From NCBI RefSeq assembly GCF_042646425.1, contig NZ_JBHRTR010000023.1, positions 62,001 to 126,000 on the forward strand: 64,000 bases of DNA, in the 5' to 3' direction. Made by a program: the position numbers and the translations under genes. Position 1 is the first letter of the stretch, and the number at the start of each line of letters is the position of its first letter. The DNA is from Marinibaculum pumilum (GTDB lineage: Bacteria; Pseudomonadota; Alphaproteobacteria; Ferrovibrionales; Ferrovibrionaceae). Positions 8,669 to 16,562 of the stretch are shown here, piece after piece. The notes beneath the pieces were generated by a model. That model made no database searches and had not been told where the DNA came from. It was given only the letters and a program-made list of their open reading frames with translations.

Positions 8669-9307
8669 TCAGCTGCGGCTGCCGACCGCCTGCAGCCCGG
8701 CGGTGACGAAGGGGATCATCTCCGCGCAGGCGGCGCCGATGTCGGACGACCGGACCCGGCCGCCCGACAGGCCGTCGATCCGGCCGTTCTCCGCCAGGGT
8801 GCCGGCCATCACGCAGACCATGAAGGTGAAGCCCCACAGCACCTGCGCCTCGCTGGCGCGCGGCATCGAGCGCTGCATCTCGCGCAGGAAGATCCGCCCG
8901 GGCGGATCGAACAGGTCGACGATGGCGGTGGTCACATGCGGGTTCGCCGACATGCGGGCGACCAGCCGTGCATAGGCCTTCCAGCCGGGCCCGCCGGTGA
9001 GGCTGTGGTGCACATAGGGCTCGATGAACGCCTCGACGATGCGGCGCAGCGGCAGCGGCTCGCCGCCATTGGCGTCGAGCGCGGCCTGCAGCCGGTCCAG
9101 GCGGCTCTCGCTCAGCACGCTGACCCGGCGCTCGATCACCTCGTAGTACAGCTTTTCCTTGTTGCCGATGTGATAGGTGACCAAGGACAGCTGCACCTCC
9201 GCCGCCGCGGCGATCTGACGGATGGAGACGGCATCGTAGCTGGTCTCCGCGAACAGCAGCTCGGCCGCGTCGAGGATCTTTTCGCGGGTCGGATGAACCT
9301 GGGGCAT
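8669..9307 (-). CDS. TetR-family transcriptional repressor
   Basis: The product of 212 residues has an N-terminal helix-turn-helix (REKILDAAELLFAETSYDAVSIRQIA, then the recognition helix around LSLVTYHIGNKEKLYYEV) and a C-terminal ligand-binding domain. The ATG giving MPQVHPTREK was preferred because the longer open frame would run through the divergent promoter. It lies between the importer operon and the enzyme genes, transcribed against both. A 16-bp palindrome 26 bp upstream of its start is a likely autoregulatory operator that would also control the divergent cyclase gene. The inducer is probably the imported compound or a pathway intermediate. Confidence 0.9.
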   Translation of the reverse strand: MPQVHPTREKILDAAELLFAETSYDAVSIRQIAAAAEVQLSLVTYHIGNKEKLYYEVIERRVSVLSESRLDRLQAALDANGGEPLPLRRIVEAFIEPYVHHSLTGGPGWKAYARLVARMSANPHVTTAIVDLFDPPGRIFLREMQRSMPRASEAQVLWGFTFMVCVMAGTLAENGRIDGLSGGRVRSSDIGAACAEMIPFVTAGLQAVGSRS

Positions 9308-9332
9308 GGGTCGGGACACGTCTCTCGATTTC

Positions 9333-9348
9333 TTAATCGTACGTACAA
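9333..9348. promoter_or_regulatory. Candidate TetR operator in the tetR/cyclase divergent region
   Basis: The sequence TTAATCGTACGTACAA fits the palindrome TTGTACGT/ACGTACAA, with a perfect right half and three mismatches in the left half. It shares this design with 1554-1569. It sits in the 71-bp gap between the divergent tetR and cyclase starts, where one bound dimer could repress both. Confidence 0.5.
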
Positions 9349-9378
9349 TCAATCAGTCACGCCAACAAGGAGCGCAGG

Positions 9379-10194
9379 ATGAGCGCGAATGCCAGCGCGA
9401 TGTTCCGGGGCCGGCGGATCGTCGATCTCTCGATCGCCATCGAGAACGAGATCATCTCCGACCCCGTGCCCTTCAACCCGAAGGTGGAATATCTGGACCA
9501 TTCGATGACCGCGGACCAGATGGCCGGATTCTTCCCGGGCCTGCGGACCGAAGACCTGCCCGACGGCGAGGGCTGGGCGGTGGAGCGGGTGGAACTGATC
9601 ACCCACAACGGCACGCATCTGGATGCGCCGTACCACTTCGCCTCCACGATGGACAGGGGGCAGCGCGCCATCACCATCGACGAGGTGCCGCTGGACTGGT
9701 GCATCGGGCCGGGGGTGAAGCTGGACTTCCGCGCCCTGCCGGACGGCCATGTCGTCACCGCGGCGGAGGTGGAGGCCGAGCTGGCGCGGATCGGCCACGA
9801 CCTGCGCCCCGGCGACATCGTCGTCGTCAACACCCGCGCCGGCGATGCCTATGGCGGCGACGGTTATGTCGATGCCGGCTGCGGCATGGGCTATGAGGCG
9901 ACGATGTACCTGCTGGAGCGCGGCGTCCGGGTCACCGGCACCGATGCCTGGTCGTGGGACGCCCCCTTCACCTACACCGCAGACAAGTGGGTCGCCGATC
10001 GCGACCCCGGCATCATCTGGGAAGGGCATCGGGCCGGCCGCGACATCGGCTATTGCCACCTGGAGAAGCTGCACAACCTGCAGAGCCTGCCGGGCAGCGG
10101 CTTCGACATCATCTGCCTGCCGGTGAAGATCAAGGCGGCTTCCGCCGGCTGGACCCGGGCCGTGGCCCTGGTGCCGGAGGAGGGCGCGGCATGA
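9379..10194 (+). CDS. Cyclase-family metal-dependent hydrolase (kynurenine formamidase-like fold)
   Basis: This 271-residue enzyme belongs to the cyclase family that includes kynurenine formamidase and isatin hydrolase, which open amide or lactam bonds with a divalent metal. The signature H-x3-H-x-D-x3-H is present at H76, H80, D82 and H86 (HNGTHLDAPYH). A second conserved segment, GTDAWSWDAPF, follows near residue 193. It is the first gene of a rightward group facing away from tetR, and its stop overlaps the next start. An amide- or ring-opening step in the pathway is likely; the substrate is not known. Confidence 0.85.
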   Translation: MSANASAMFRGRRIVDLSIAIENEIISDPVPFNPKVEYLDHSMTADQMAGFFPGLRTEDLPDGEGWAVERVELITHNGTHLDAPYHFASTMDRGQRAITIDEVPLDWCIGPGVKLDFRALPDGHVVTAAEVEAELARIGHDLRPGDIVVVNTRAGDAYGGDGYVDAGCGMGYEATMYLLERGVRVTGTDAWSWDAPFTYTADKWVADRDPGIIWEGHRAGRDIGYCHLEKLHNLQSLPGSGFDIICLPVKIKAASAGWTRAVALVPEEGAA

Positions 10195-11135
10195 AGCTGG
10201 CAACTTTCGAGGCGGGCGGGGCGCCGCGCATCGGCAGCGTCCATCCGGAGCGCAACGAAGTGGTCGACCTCGCCGCCGCCGCGGCACAGACGGGACGCCC
10301 CGGCCCGTTCGGCGATATGCTGGCGCTGATCGATGCCGGGCCCGACGGCCTGGCGGCCGCGGCGGCGCTCGATGCCGACCCGCCGGCGGCGGCCGTGCTG
10401 GCGCTCGATACGGTGCGGCTGCTGGCGCCGATCCCGCTGCCGCGGCGGCTGCGCGACTGCCTGGTGTTCGAGGAGCATCTGCTGAACAGCGCGAAGCTGC
10501 TGGAGGAAAAGACCGGCAAGGGCTTCGACATCCCGGAGGTCTGGTACCGGCAGCCGATCTACTACAAGGGCAATCCCTACTCGGTGATCGGCACCGGCCA
10601 GGACGTGATCTGGCCGGCCTATTCGCAGGTCATGGACTATGAGCTGGAGCTGGCCTGCATCGTCGGCCGCGGCGGTGCGGACATCCCGGTGGAGCAGGCG
10701 CGGGCGCATATCTTCGGCCTGACGGTATTCAACGACTGCTCTGCCCGCGACGCCCAGGCGGACGAGATGCTGGGCACCCTGGGCCCCGCCAAGGGCAAGG
10801 ATTTCGACACCGGCAACGTGCTGGGCCCCTGGATCGTCACCCTGGACGAGATCGGCGAGATCGGCAGCCTGAAGATGACCGCCCGGGTGAACGGCGAGGT
10901 CCGGGGCGGCGGCAGCGCCGGCGCCATGCATCACGGCTTCGAGCAGATCATCGCCTATCTGTCGAAATCGGAGCGCCTGGTTCCGGGGGAGGTGATCGGC
11001 TCCGGTACCGTCGGCACCGGCTGCGGCCTGGAGGTCGGCCGCTATCCGCAGTCCGGCGACGTGGTGGAGCTGGAGATCGACCGGATCGGGACCTTGCGCA
11101 ACCGCTTCCTCATGCCAGAGCGGAAGAATGGCTGA
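10191..11135 (+). CDS. Fumarylacetoacetate hydrolase-family enzyme
   Basis: The 314-residue protein has the FAH catalytic domain in its C-terminal two-thirds. Metal-binding acidic residues appear in MDYELELACIVGRG (the E-x-E pair) and in VFNDCSARDAQ, and the late GSGTVGTGCGLE segment is typical. Family members hydrolyse, decarboxylate or hydrate beta-keto or acylpyruvate acids that arise late in ring-cleavage routes. The ATGA overlap with the cyclase gene suggests translational coupling. With the amidohydrolase and cupin that follow, it forms the enzyme half of the locus. Confidence 0.87.
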   Translation: MKLATFEAGGAPRIGSVHPERNEVVDLAAAAAQTGRPGPFGDMLALIDAGPDGLAAAAALDADPPAAAVLALDTVRLLAPIPLPRRLRDCLVFEEHLLNSAKLLEEKTGKGFDIPEVWYRQPIYYKGNPYSVIGTGQDVIWPAYSQVMDYELELACIVGRGGADIPVEQARAHIFGLTVFNDCSARDAQADEMLGTLGPAKGKDFDTGNVLGPWIVTLDEIGEIGSLKMTARVNGEVRGGGSAGAMHHGFEQIIAYLSKSERLVPGEVIGSGTVGTGCGLEVGRYPQSGDVVELEIDRIGTLRNRFLMPERKNG

Positions 11136-11154
11136 ACCCGAAAGGACGAGACAG

Positions 11155-12621
11155 ATGCAGGACCGTCCCTTCCTGATCCGCGGCGCCGCGGTGCTGAGCA
11201 TGGACCCCGCCATCGGCGACCTGCCGGCGGGCGACATCCTGGTGCAGGGCGACCGGATCGCCGCGATCGGCCATTGCCTGGACGCGCCCGAAGGGGCGGA
11301 GATCCTGGATGCGGCCGAGATGATCGCGGTGCCCGGCTTCGTCGACACCCACCGCCATGTCTGGCAGACGCAGCTGCGTTCCGTCGCCACCGACTGGAGC
11401 CTCTGCGACTACACCATCAACATGCGGTCGGTCTTCGCCTCCTTCTACCAGCCGGAGGATGTCTGGCTGGGCAACCATATCGGCGCGCTGGAGGCGCTGA
11501 ACGCCGGCATCACCAGCGTCGTCGACCATTGCCATATCGTGAACTCGCCCGAGCATGCGGATGCCGCGGTGCAGGGCCATCGCGATGCCGGCATCGGCGG
11601 CGTGTTCTGCTACGGCATGTTCCGCAACGCCAGGCATCATCCCGGCGCACCGATCGACGTGGCGGAGCTGATCGGCGAGATGTGGGGCGATGTCGAGGAC
11701 TGGCGCTTCGCCGATGCCGAACGGCTGCGCGGCAACGGCTTCGGTGCGCACGACCGGCTGCGCTTCGGCCTGGCGACCAACGAGTTCGAGCTGAAGCCCT
11801 ATGACGAGGTGCAGGCGGAGCTGCGGCGGGTGATCGCCATGGAGCCGCAGCGCATCTCCATGCATGCCGGCATGGGGGCGCTGGCGAAGGACAACCGGAT
11901 GGTGAAGCATTTCCTGGCCGACGGCCTGCTGGACGAGCGCGCCCTGTTCGTCCATGGCGGCGGCTTCACCGACGAGGAACTGCGCATCCTGGCCGACCAT
12001 GGCTGCGCGATCTCCGCCACCCCGGACACCGAGATGCAGATGGCGATGGGCCATCCGGTCGCCTACCGCTTTGCCGATGCCGGCGGCCGCGCCTCCCTGG
12101 GCATCGACATCGTCTCCAACATCGGCGGCGACATGTTCTCGCAGATGCGGCTGATGCTGCAGGCGCACCGGGCCTGGCTGAACGCCTGGGCAGAGCAGGA
12201 CGGCCGCACGCCGGGCACGGTGACGGTGCAGGCGCGCTCGATCCTGGAGATGGCCACCATCGGCGGCGCCCGGGCGATCGGCATGGACGATTGCCTGGGC
12301 AGCCTCAGCCCGGGCAAGTTCGCCGACATCGCGCTGATCGATACGCGGGCGATCAACATGACGCCGATGATCGACCCGGTCGGCGCGGTGATCTTCTATG
12401 CCAACCCGTCCAATGTGGACACGGTGCTGGCCGGCGGCCGCATCGTGAAGCGCGGCGGCCAGCTGACCGGCATCGACTGGCCGGCGCTGCGGCGGCGGCT
12501 GATCGCCTCCAGCGACCGGGTGCTGTCGAAGGCGCAGCGGATCCCGCTGGAAAAGATCCAGGCGCTGTGGACCGCGCCCTGGTATTTCGACCGTCGTGCC
12601 GCCATCGAGGCGGTGTCCTGA
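11155..12621 (+). CDS. Amidohydrolase-family deaminase/hydrolase (TrzN/AtzA/SsnA-like)
   Basis: This 488-residue enzyme has the amidohydrolase TIM barrel with H66-x-H68 (VDTHRH), further metal or catalytic His residues in SMHAGMG and LFVHGGGF, and a late Asp in LGIDIVSN. These match the subgroup of nucleobase and s-triazine deaminases or chlorohydrolases. The start chosen follows AAAGGA; an in-frame ATG 27 nt earlier that overlaps the FAH gene is also possible. In this setting it probably deaminates or dehalogenates a cyclic nitrogen compound. Confidence 0.87.
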   Translation: MQDRPFLIRGAAVLSMDPAIGDLPAGDILVQGDRIAAIGHCLDAPEGAEILDAAEMIAVPGFVDTHRHVWQTQLRSVATDWSLCDYTINMRSVFASFYQPEDVWLGNHIGALEALNAGITSVVDHCHIVNSPEHADAAVQGHRDAGIGGVFCYGMFRNARHHPGAPIDVAELIGEMWGDVEDWRFADAERLRGNGFGAHDRLRFGLATNEFELKPYDEVQAELRRVIAMEPQRISMHAGMGALAKDNRMVKHFLADGLLDERALFVHGGGFTDEELRILADHGCAISATPDTEMQMAMGHPVAYRFADAGGRASLGIDIVSNIGGDMFSQMRLMLQAHRAWLNAWAEQDGRTPGTVTVQARSILEMATIGGARAIGMDDCLGSLSPGKFADIALIDTRAINMTPMIDPVGAVIFYANPSNVDTVLAGGRIVKRGGQLTGIDWPALRRRLIASSDRVLSKAQRIPLEKIQALWTAPWYFDRRAAIEAVS

Positions 12622-12654
12622 CGGAAGACAACGATTCACATGGGGGAGCCATCG

Positions 12655-13194
12655 ATGACCCAGTCCTTCCGCCGCATCGTCACCGTGAATGACGAAAACG
12701 GCCGCTCGCGGATCCTGCTGGACGAGCAGACGCCCCACCAGATCGCGCTGCTGGGTGATGCCGGCCTGCGCGACTTCTGGCGGCATGTGCCGGGCGCCGA
12801 CATGACGGCCACCCGGGAAGAGGCCGACATGACAGTCCGCCTCAACCCGCCGAAGGGCGGCTCCGTCTTCCGCTTCTTCCAGGTGCCGCCGGAAGGCGCG
12901 GCGGCGCAGCTTTCGGAAGAACAGCGCTACGACCTGTTCGGCAAGGCCTTCGAGGCGATCGGCGCCAGCGGCGACCTGGTCGACCGGACCCGCCATCCCG
13001 GCATGCACAAGACGAAGACCATCGACTACATCATCCTGCTGGAGGGCGAGGTCACCCTGCTGCTCGACGACGGCGAGGTCGACATGAAGCCGTTCGACGT
13101 GGTGGTGCAGCGCCAGACCAACCATGCCTGGGTGAACCGCGGCACGGAGACGGCGACCCTGGTCGCGGTGCTGAACGATCTTGGCGAGGGGTGA
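12655..13194 (+). CDS. Single-domain cupin protein
   Basis: The 179-residue protein ends in a cupin barrel around DYIILLEGEVTLLLDDGEVDM and VQRQTNHAWVNRG, which supply part of the usual metal-binding pattern. The N-terminal 90 residues are mostly extended and acidic. The ATG used has GGGGGAG at a good distance; an earlier ATG 15 nt upstream lies inside that ribosome site. It is the last gene of the enzyme group, converging closely on the autotransporter gene. A dioxygenase, isomerase or sugar-epimerase-like role is possible, but nothing in the sequence decides between them. Confidence 0.7.
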   Translation: MTQSFRRIVTVNDENGRSRILLDEQTPHQIALLGDAGLRDFWRHVPGADMTATREEADMTVRLNPPKGGSVFRFFQVPPEGAAAQLSEEQRYDLFGKAFEAIGASGDLVDRTRHPGMHKTKTIDYIILLEGEVTLLLDDGEVDMKPFDVVVQRQTNHAWVNRGTETATLVAVLNDLGEG

Positions 13195-13200
13195 GCGGCC

Positions 13201-15924
13201 CTAATCGGCCACCGTCACCTGGCCGTTGCCGAAGCTCTGCGACACGGCGGTGCTGCCGCCGGTGAGCTGGATCTGCACCCCCTGCAGCGCGATCGCCGCG
13301 TTTTCGTAGGCGGTGGCGGCGACCGTCGGCAGGGCCGCGGCTCCGGCCGGGCTCCCGGCATTGTCCAGCGCCAGCACGCCGCCGGTCAGGCGCACGGTGG
13401 CGCTGCCCAGCGCCTGGATCGCGCCGAGGCCATCGGTGGATGGGCCGGAAAGACCCTGCAGGAGCGCGGTGTTGGTCAGGGTCACCGACGCCATGTCGGC
13501 GGCGACGATGGCGGCGAGCGGCGTGTCCAGCCGGTTGCCGAAGCTTTGCACCGCCCGCAGGGTGCTGCCGGTGATGGTGATGCGGCTGGCATCCTCCGCC
13601 TCCAGCGGGTCGGGGACGGTCAGGGCATTGCCGGCGGTCGCGAGGATGGCGCTGTCCTGCACCGTGATCGCGGAGCGGCCGAGGCTCCACAGCGGCACCG
13701 CGCCGGACGGCTCGGTGATTTCGGGCCCGCCGGCGAAGGTGGTCGCCAGGCTGCTGCCGCGCACCGTGACCTGCGCATCGTCCAGGCTGGTGACGATTGT
13801 GCTGCCGGACTGGGTCGCGGAGCTGCCCTCGTTGACGATGACGCTGTCCAGCACGGTCAGCCGGCTGTTGCCGGCGGCGCTGAGGCTGTTCACGAAGGCG
13901 CGGCCGTTGGTGCTGCTGTCGCTGGCATGGAGGGTGGAGCCGGTGATCGTGACCTGCACATTGTCCTGGATCTGGACCTGGGTCACGCCCTGGCTGTCGC
14001 CGCTGCCGCTGTGGCTGGCCGTCAGGCGGGAGGCGGTGACGGTCGCGGTCGCGTCGCCGCCCAGCGCCAGAGATCCGGCGCTGGCGCCTGTGCCGGTGGC
14101 CGTCGCAACGAGATCGCTGTTGGCGATGGCGATGCTGTTGCCCGCCACCGAGGCGTCGACCAGGTTCGCCGCGCCGAAGCCGTTCTCGCCGGCGAGGATG
14201 GCGCCGAGCCGGCTGGCCGTGACGGACACCGTGCCGCCGCCCGGCCCGTCCAGGTAGATGTCGAATGCACCGGCATCGGCCGTGCCGCTGGCCGCGGCAG
14301 CCAGACTGCTGTCCTGCACCACCAGGCTGCCGCCACCGGCCAGGGTGCCGAGGATGGCGAAGGCGCCGCGATTGCCGTCGCCGCTGGCGGTGGCGCTGAT
14401 GCTGCTGCCGGAGATCGTCAGGCCGGCGGTGCCGGTCAGCCGGATGCCGGTGGCGACCGGCAGGGCGGTGTCGCCGCCATTGCCCACGGCGATGGAGACG
14501 CCGCTGAGGCTGGCGCTGGTGGCGCCGGAAAGGTTGAGGCCGGCCAGATAGGGCGGGTCGGCGGGGGACGTGCCGCCGCCGCCCACGGTCAGGCCGGCGA
14601 AGGTCAGTCTGCCGGCATCGGCGGCGATGATCGCGGCTGGGAACAGGCTGCCATTGTTGCGCAGGACCAGGTTTTCCAGCCGGTTGCCGCCATTGCCGTC
14701 GGCACCGGCGATGAGGATGCTGCCCGCCAGCAGCAGCGGCCGGTCGCCGCCGGTCGCGGCGCCGGCATAGCTGGCCGTGCGGCCGAGCAGCGACTGGCCG
14801 CCGTAGAGCTGGATGAAGCTGCCCGCCGGCAGGCTGTAGGTGCCGGGCCGCAGGTAGAGCGCCGGCGCGTCCCGCGCACCGCTGCCGGCGGCCAGCGCCG
14901 CGATGCCGGCGGTCGTCGCCGCATCGAGGCTGGAGCAGGGCTGCGCGTAGCTGCAGGCGGCGGTGCCGGCGGCCGGGTCGTAGGCCGTGCCGGCAGGGTC
15001 GAAGAACCAGATATTGTCGCGATAGGGCAGCGGGTCGCTGACCGGCGCCGTCAGGTGGCTGACCGGCACCGCGTTGGCGGTGTCGAAGGCGGCGATGTTG
15101 TGCTGCACCGGGCGCCGCCGCCAGTCCGGCGCCGGGGTCGCGGCGGCGGGCGCGCCGCCGAAGCGGAAGCTGAGGGTCAGGCCGATGCGGTTGCGGTCGA
15201 CGCTGTCATAGCCATAGTCGAGCGCGGCGCTCAGGCCCGGCACGATCTCCGCCTGCAGGCCCGCGACGGCGCCGTTGCGGGCCTCTGTCCGGGGCGTGAA
15301 GCGATAGCCGCCGAGGCGCAGGCCCAGGTCGTGCCGGCCGCCGAGGCGAAGGCTGCCGACGAGGTCGGCGCCGGTGCCGATCTCGTCAACCGGGGCGATC
15401 ATGCGGTCGTACTGCTGGTGGCCGCTGAAGCTGGTATAGCTGCTGTCGCCGCTCTCGCCGGCCCAGCTCGCGGTGCCGGTCATGCGGGTGCGCTGGCCCA
15501 CCGGCAGGTAGAGATTGGCGGACAGCTGCCAGCGCGGCGCCAGCAGTTCCAGGCCCGGCGAGACGGTGACGAAGCGGCTGCCGGCGGCGGAGCGGTCATA
15601 GGCGGCGAAGCCGTACCCGCCGAGCATCAGGTGCTCCGACAGCGCGTGCCGCCAGGCCGGACCGGCCTGTGCCGACCAGCCATTGCCGGCCAGCGAGCCG
15701 GCCCCCTCCAGGTTCAGCAGCAGCAGGTCGCCGCCGCTGTCGGCGAGCGGCAGCTGCAGGCCGCCGCGCAGCAGCCGGTCATCGGTGGAGACGGTGCTGC
15801 CGAGCGCGACCTGCGGCGGGCCGGCGGATGCCGCCATGGCCGCGCCGGCGGGCAGGGCGGCAGACAGCAACGGGATGACGAGTGCGGGAACGAGGGGGGA
15901 CGGGATGACGGGCCGCCGCGCCAT
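13201..15924 (-). CDS. Inverse autotransporter-like outer-membrane protein with beta-helix passenger
   Basis: The start giving MARRPVIPSP leads into a clear signal peptide ending near AAMAASAG (907 residues in all). Residues about 40-270 alternate hydrophobic and polar positions and contain motifs resembling the intimin/invasin beta-barrel, such as GGYGFAAYDRS, LSANLYLPVG and, at its end, RIGLTLSFRFG. The rest is dominated by short repeats of the parallel beta-helix kind (TITGSTLHASDSS, VTASRL, ITISGSS) with many Ser, Thr, Gly and Ala. Barrel first and passenger last is the type V(e) layout. No LysM, Ig-like or lectin domain was seen. Surface exposure and adhesion are inferred. Confidence 0.7.
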   Translation of the reverse strand: MARRPVIPSPLVPALVIPLLSAALPAGAAMAASAGPPQVALGSTVSTDDRLLRGGLQLPLADSGGDLLLLNLEGAGSLAGNGWSAQAGPAWRHALSEHLMLGGYGFAAYDRSAAGSRFVTVSPGLELLAPRWQLSANLYLPVGQRTRMTGTASWAGESGDSSYTSFSGHQQYDRMIAPVDEIGTGADLVGSLRLGGRHDLGLRLGGYRFTPRTEARNGAVAGLQAEIVPGLSAALDYGYDSVDRNRIGLTLSFRFGGAPAAATPAPDWRRRPVQHNIAAFDTANAVPVSHLTAPVSDPLPYRDNIWFFDPAGTAYDPAAGTAACSYAQPCSSLDAATTAGIAALAAGSGARDAPALYLRPGTYSLPAGSFIQLYGGQSLLGRTASYAGAATGGDRPLLLAGSILIAGADGNGGNRLENLVLRNNGSLFPAAIIAADAGRLTFAGLTVGGGGTSPADPPYLAGLNLSGATSASLSGVSIAVGNGGDTALPVATGIRLTGTAGLTISGSSISATASGDGNRGAFAILGTLAGGGSLVVQDSSLAAAASGTADAGAFDIYLDGPGGGTVSVTASRLGAILAGENGFGAANLVDASVAGNSIAIANSDLVATATGTGASAGSLALGGDATATVTASRLTASHSGSGDSQGVTQVQIQDNVQVTITGSTLHASDSSTNGRAFVNSLSAAGNSRLTVLDSVIVNEGSSATQSGSTIVTSLDDAQVTVRGSSLATTFAGGPEITEPSGAVPLWSLGRSAITVQDSAILATAGNALTVPDPLEAEDASRITITGSTLRAVQSFGNRLDTPLAAIVAADMASVTLTNTALLQGLSGPSTDGLGAIQALGSATVRLTGGVLALDNAGSPAGAAALPTVAATAYENAAIALQGVQIQLTGGSTAVSQSFGNGQVTVAD

Positions 15925-16069
15925 CGCGCCGCGAAGGCGCCCGCCGCGCGATATTTCCGGAATGCCTGCCTCCCCCGCATGGACATGCGCTGCGATCACG
16001 CCCGTCAGAGTGGGTCGCGCCGGCTGATGTCCGCAAGTGCGCAAACGGCAGGGGGAGGGTTGGAAAGCG

Positions 16070-16143
16070 TGGCTGGGGGACCTGGATTCGAACCAGGGCT
16101 CTCGGAGTCAGAGTCCGATGTTCTACCGCTAAACTATCCCCCA
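16070..16143 (-). tRNA. tRNA-Gln (anticodon CTG)
   Basis: On the minus strand a full cloverleaf folds. The acceptor TGGGGGA pairs with TCCCCCA, the anticodon stem TCGGA/TCCGA encloses loop CTCTGAC with anticodon CTG, and the T-arm CCTGG-TTCGAAT-CCAGG is standard. The discriminator is G and CCA is encoded. It reads CAG codons. It stands alone between the autotransporter and ppx genes. Confidence 0.97.
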
Positions 16144-16562
16144 GCAGGGGCTGCCGGCCCGGCGCGTTGCACCGGTCGGCTGCGGGGCGCGAAACCTATT
16201 TCGGTCGCCCGTGCTTGTCAACGCAGTCGGGTAGCCTTTGGCCGCCGCCGCGCCTGTCGCTGACTTATGCCACCAAAGGATGGTTTGCAAGCGCCCTGCC
16301 TTGGGATATGGGTGGGTTAACGCCTTGTGTGCTTGCCGGGGCCGCCCATGGCGGTCCGGCCAGACGGCTGCGCCGATGCGCGCCATGCCCGATCCGCCGT
16401 CATGGGGGTCTGCATGCGCATGCGTCCGGGCCGCGCCGTCCGCCCCCGCCGGTCGGAGAAGGTCCCGCATGACCGTTTCCGACCGCCGGCGCGGCCGCCA
16501 CCGGGCAGGGTGGGCGGCCCGTGCCGGGCCGCGCCCGCGGTCGCGTTCAGGAGGGTGCCGGG
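16144..16562. other. Intergenic region between tRNA-Gln and ppx
   Basis: These 419 bases hold the tRNA promoter at the left. A possible weak rightward promoter for ppx starts near TTGCAA at about 16280, and the ppx ribosome site AGGAGG lies at 16549-16554. The open frames that cross it run into other genes' frames and have no recognisable product, so I see no gene here. Confidence 0.5.
16193..16221 (-). promoter_or_regulatory. Promoter for tRNA-Gln
   Basis: Reading leftward, a perfect -35 TTGACA (16221-16216) is followed by 17 bp and a -10-like TAGGTT (16198-16193). A GC-rich stretch separates this from the tRNA, as is common for stringently controlled stable-RNA promoters. Transcription would begin about 45 bp before the tRNA. 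Confidence 0.6.

Noticed and set aside
16070..16143. tRNA-Gln as an integration site of a genomic island
   Set aside because: No integrase gene or direct repeat of the tRNA 3' end was seen on either side.
13546..16263. A 905-codon open frame on the plus strand
   Set aside because: It is antisense to the autotransporter gene and crosses the tRNA. The composition is low-complexity Ala/Gly/Gln and no domain is recognisable.
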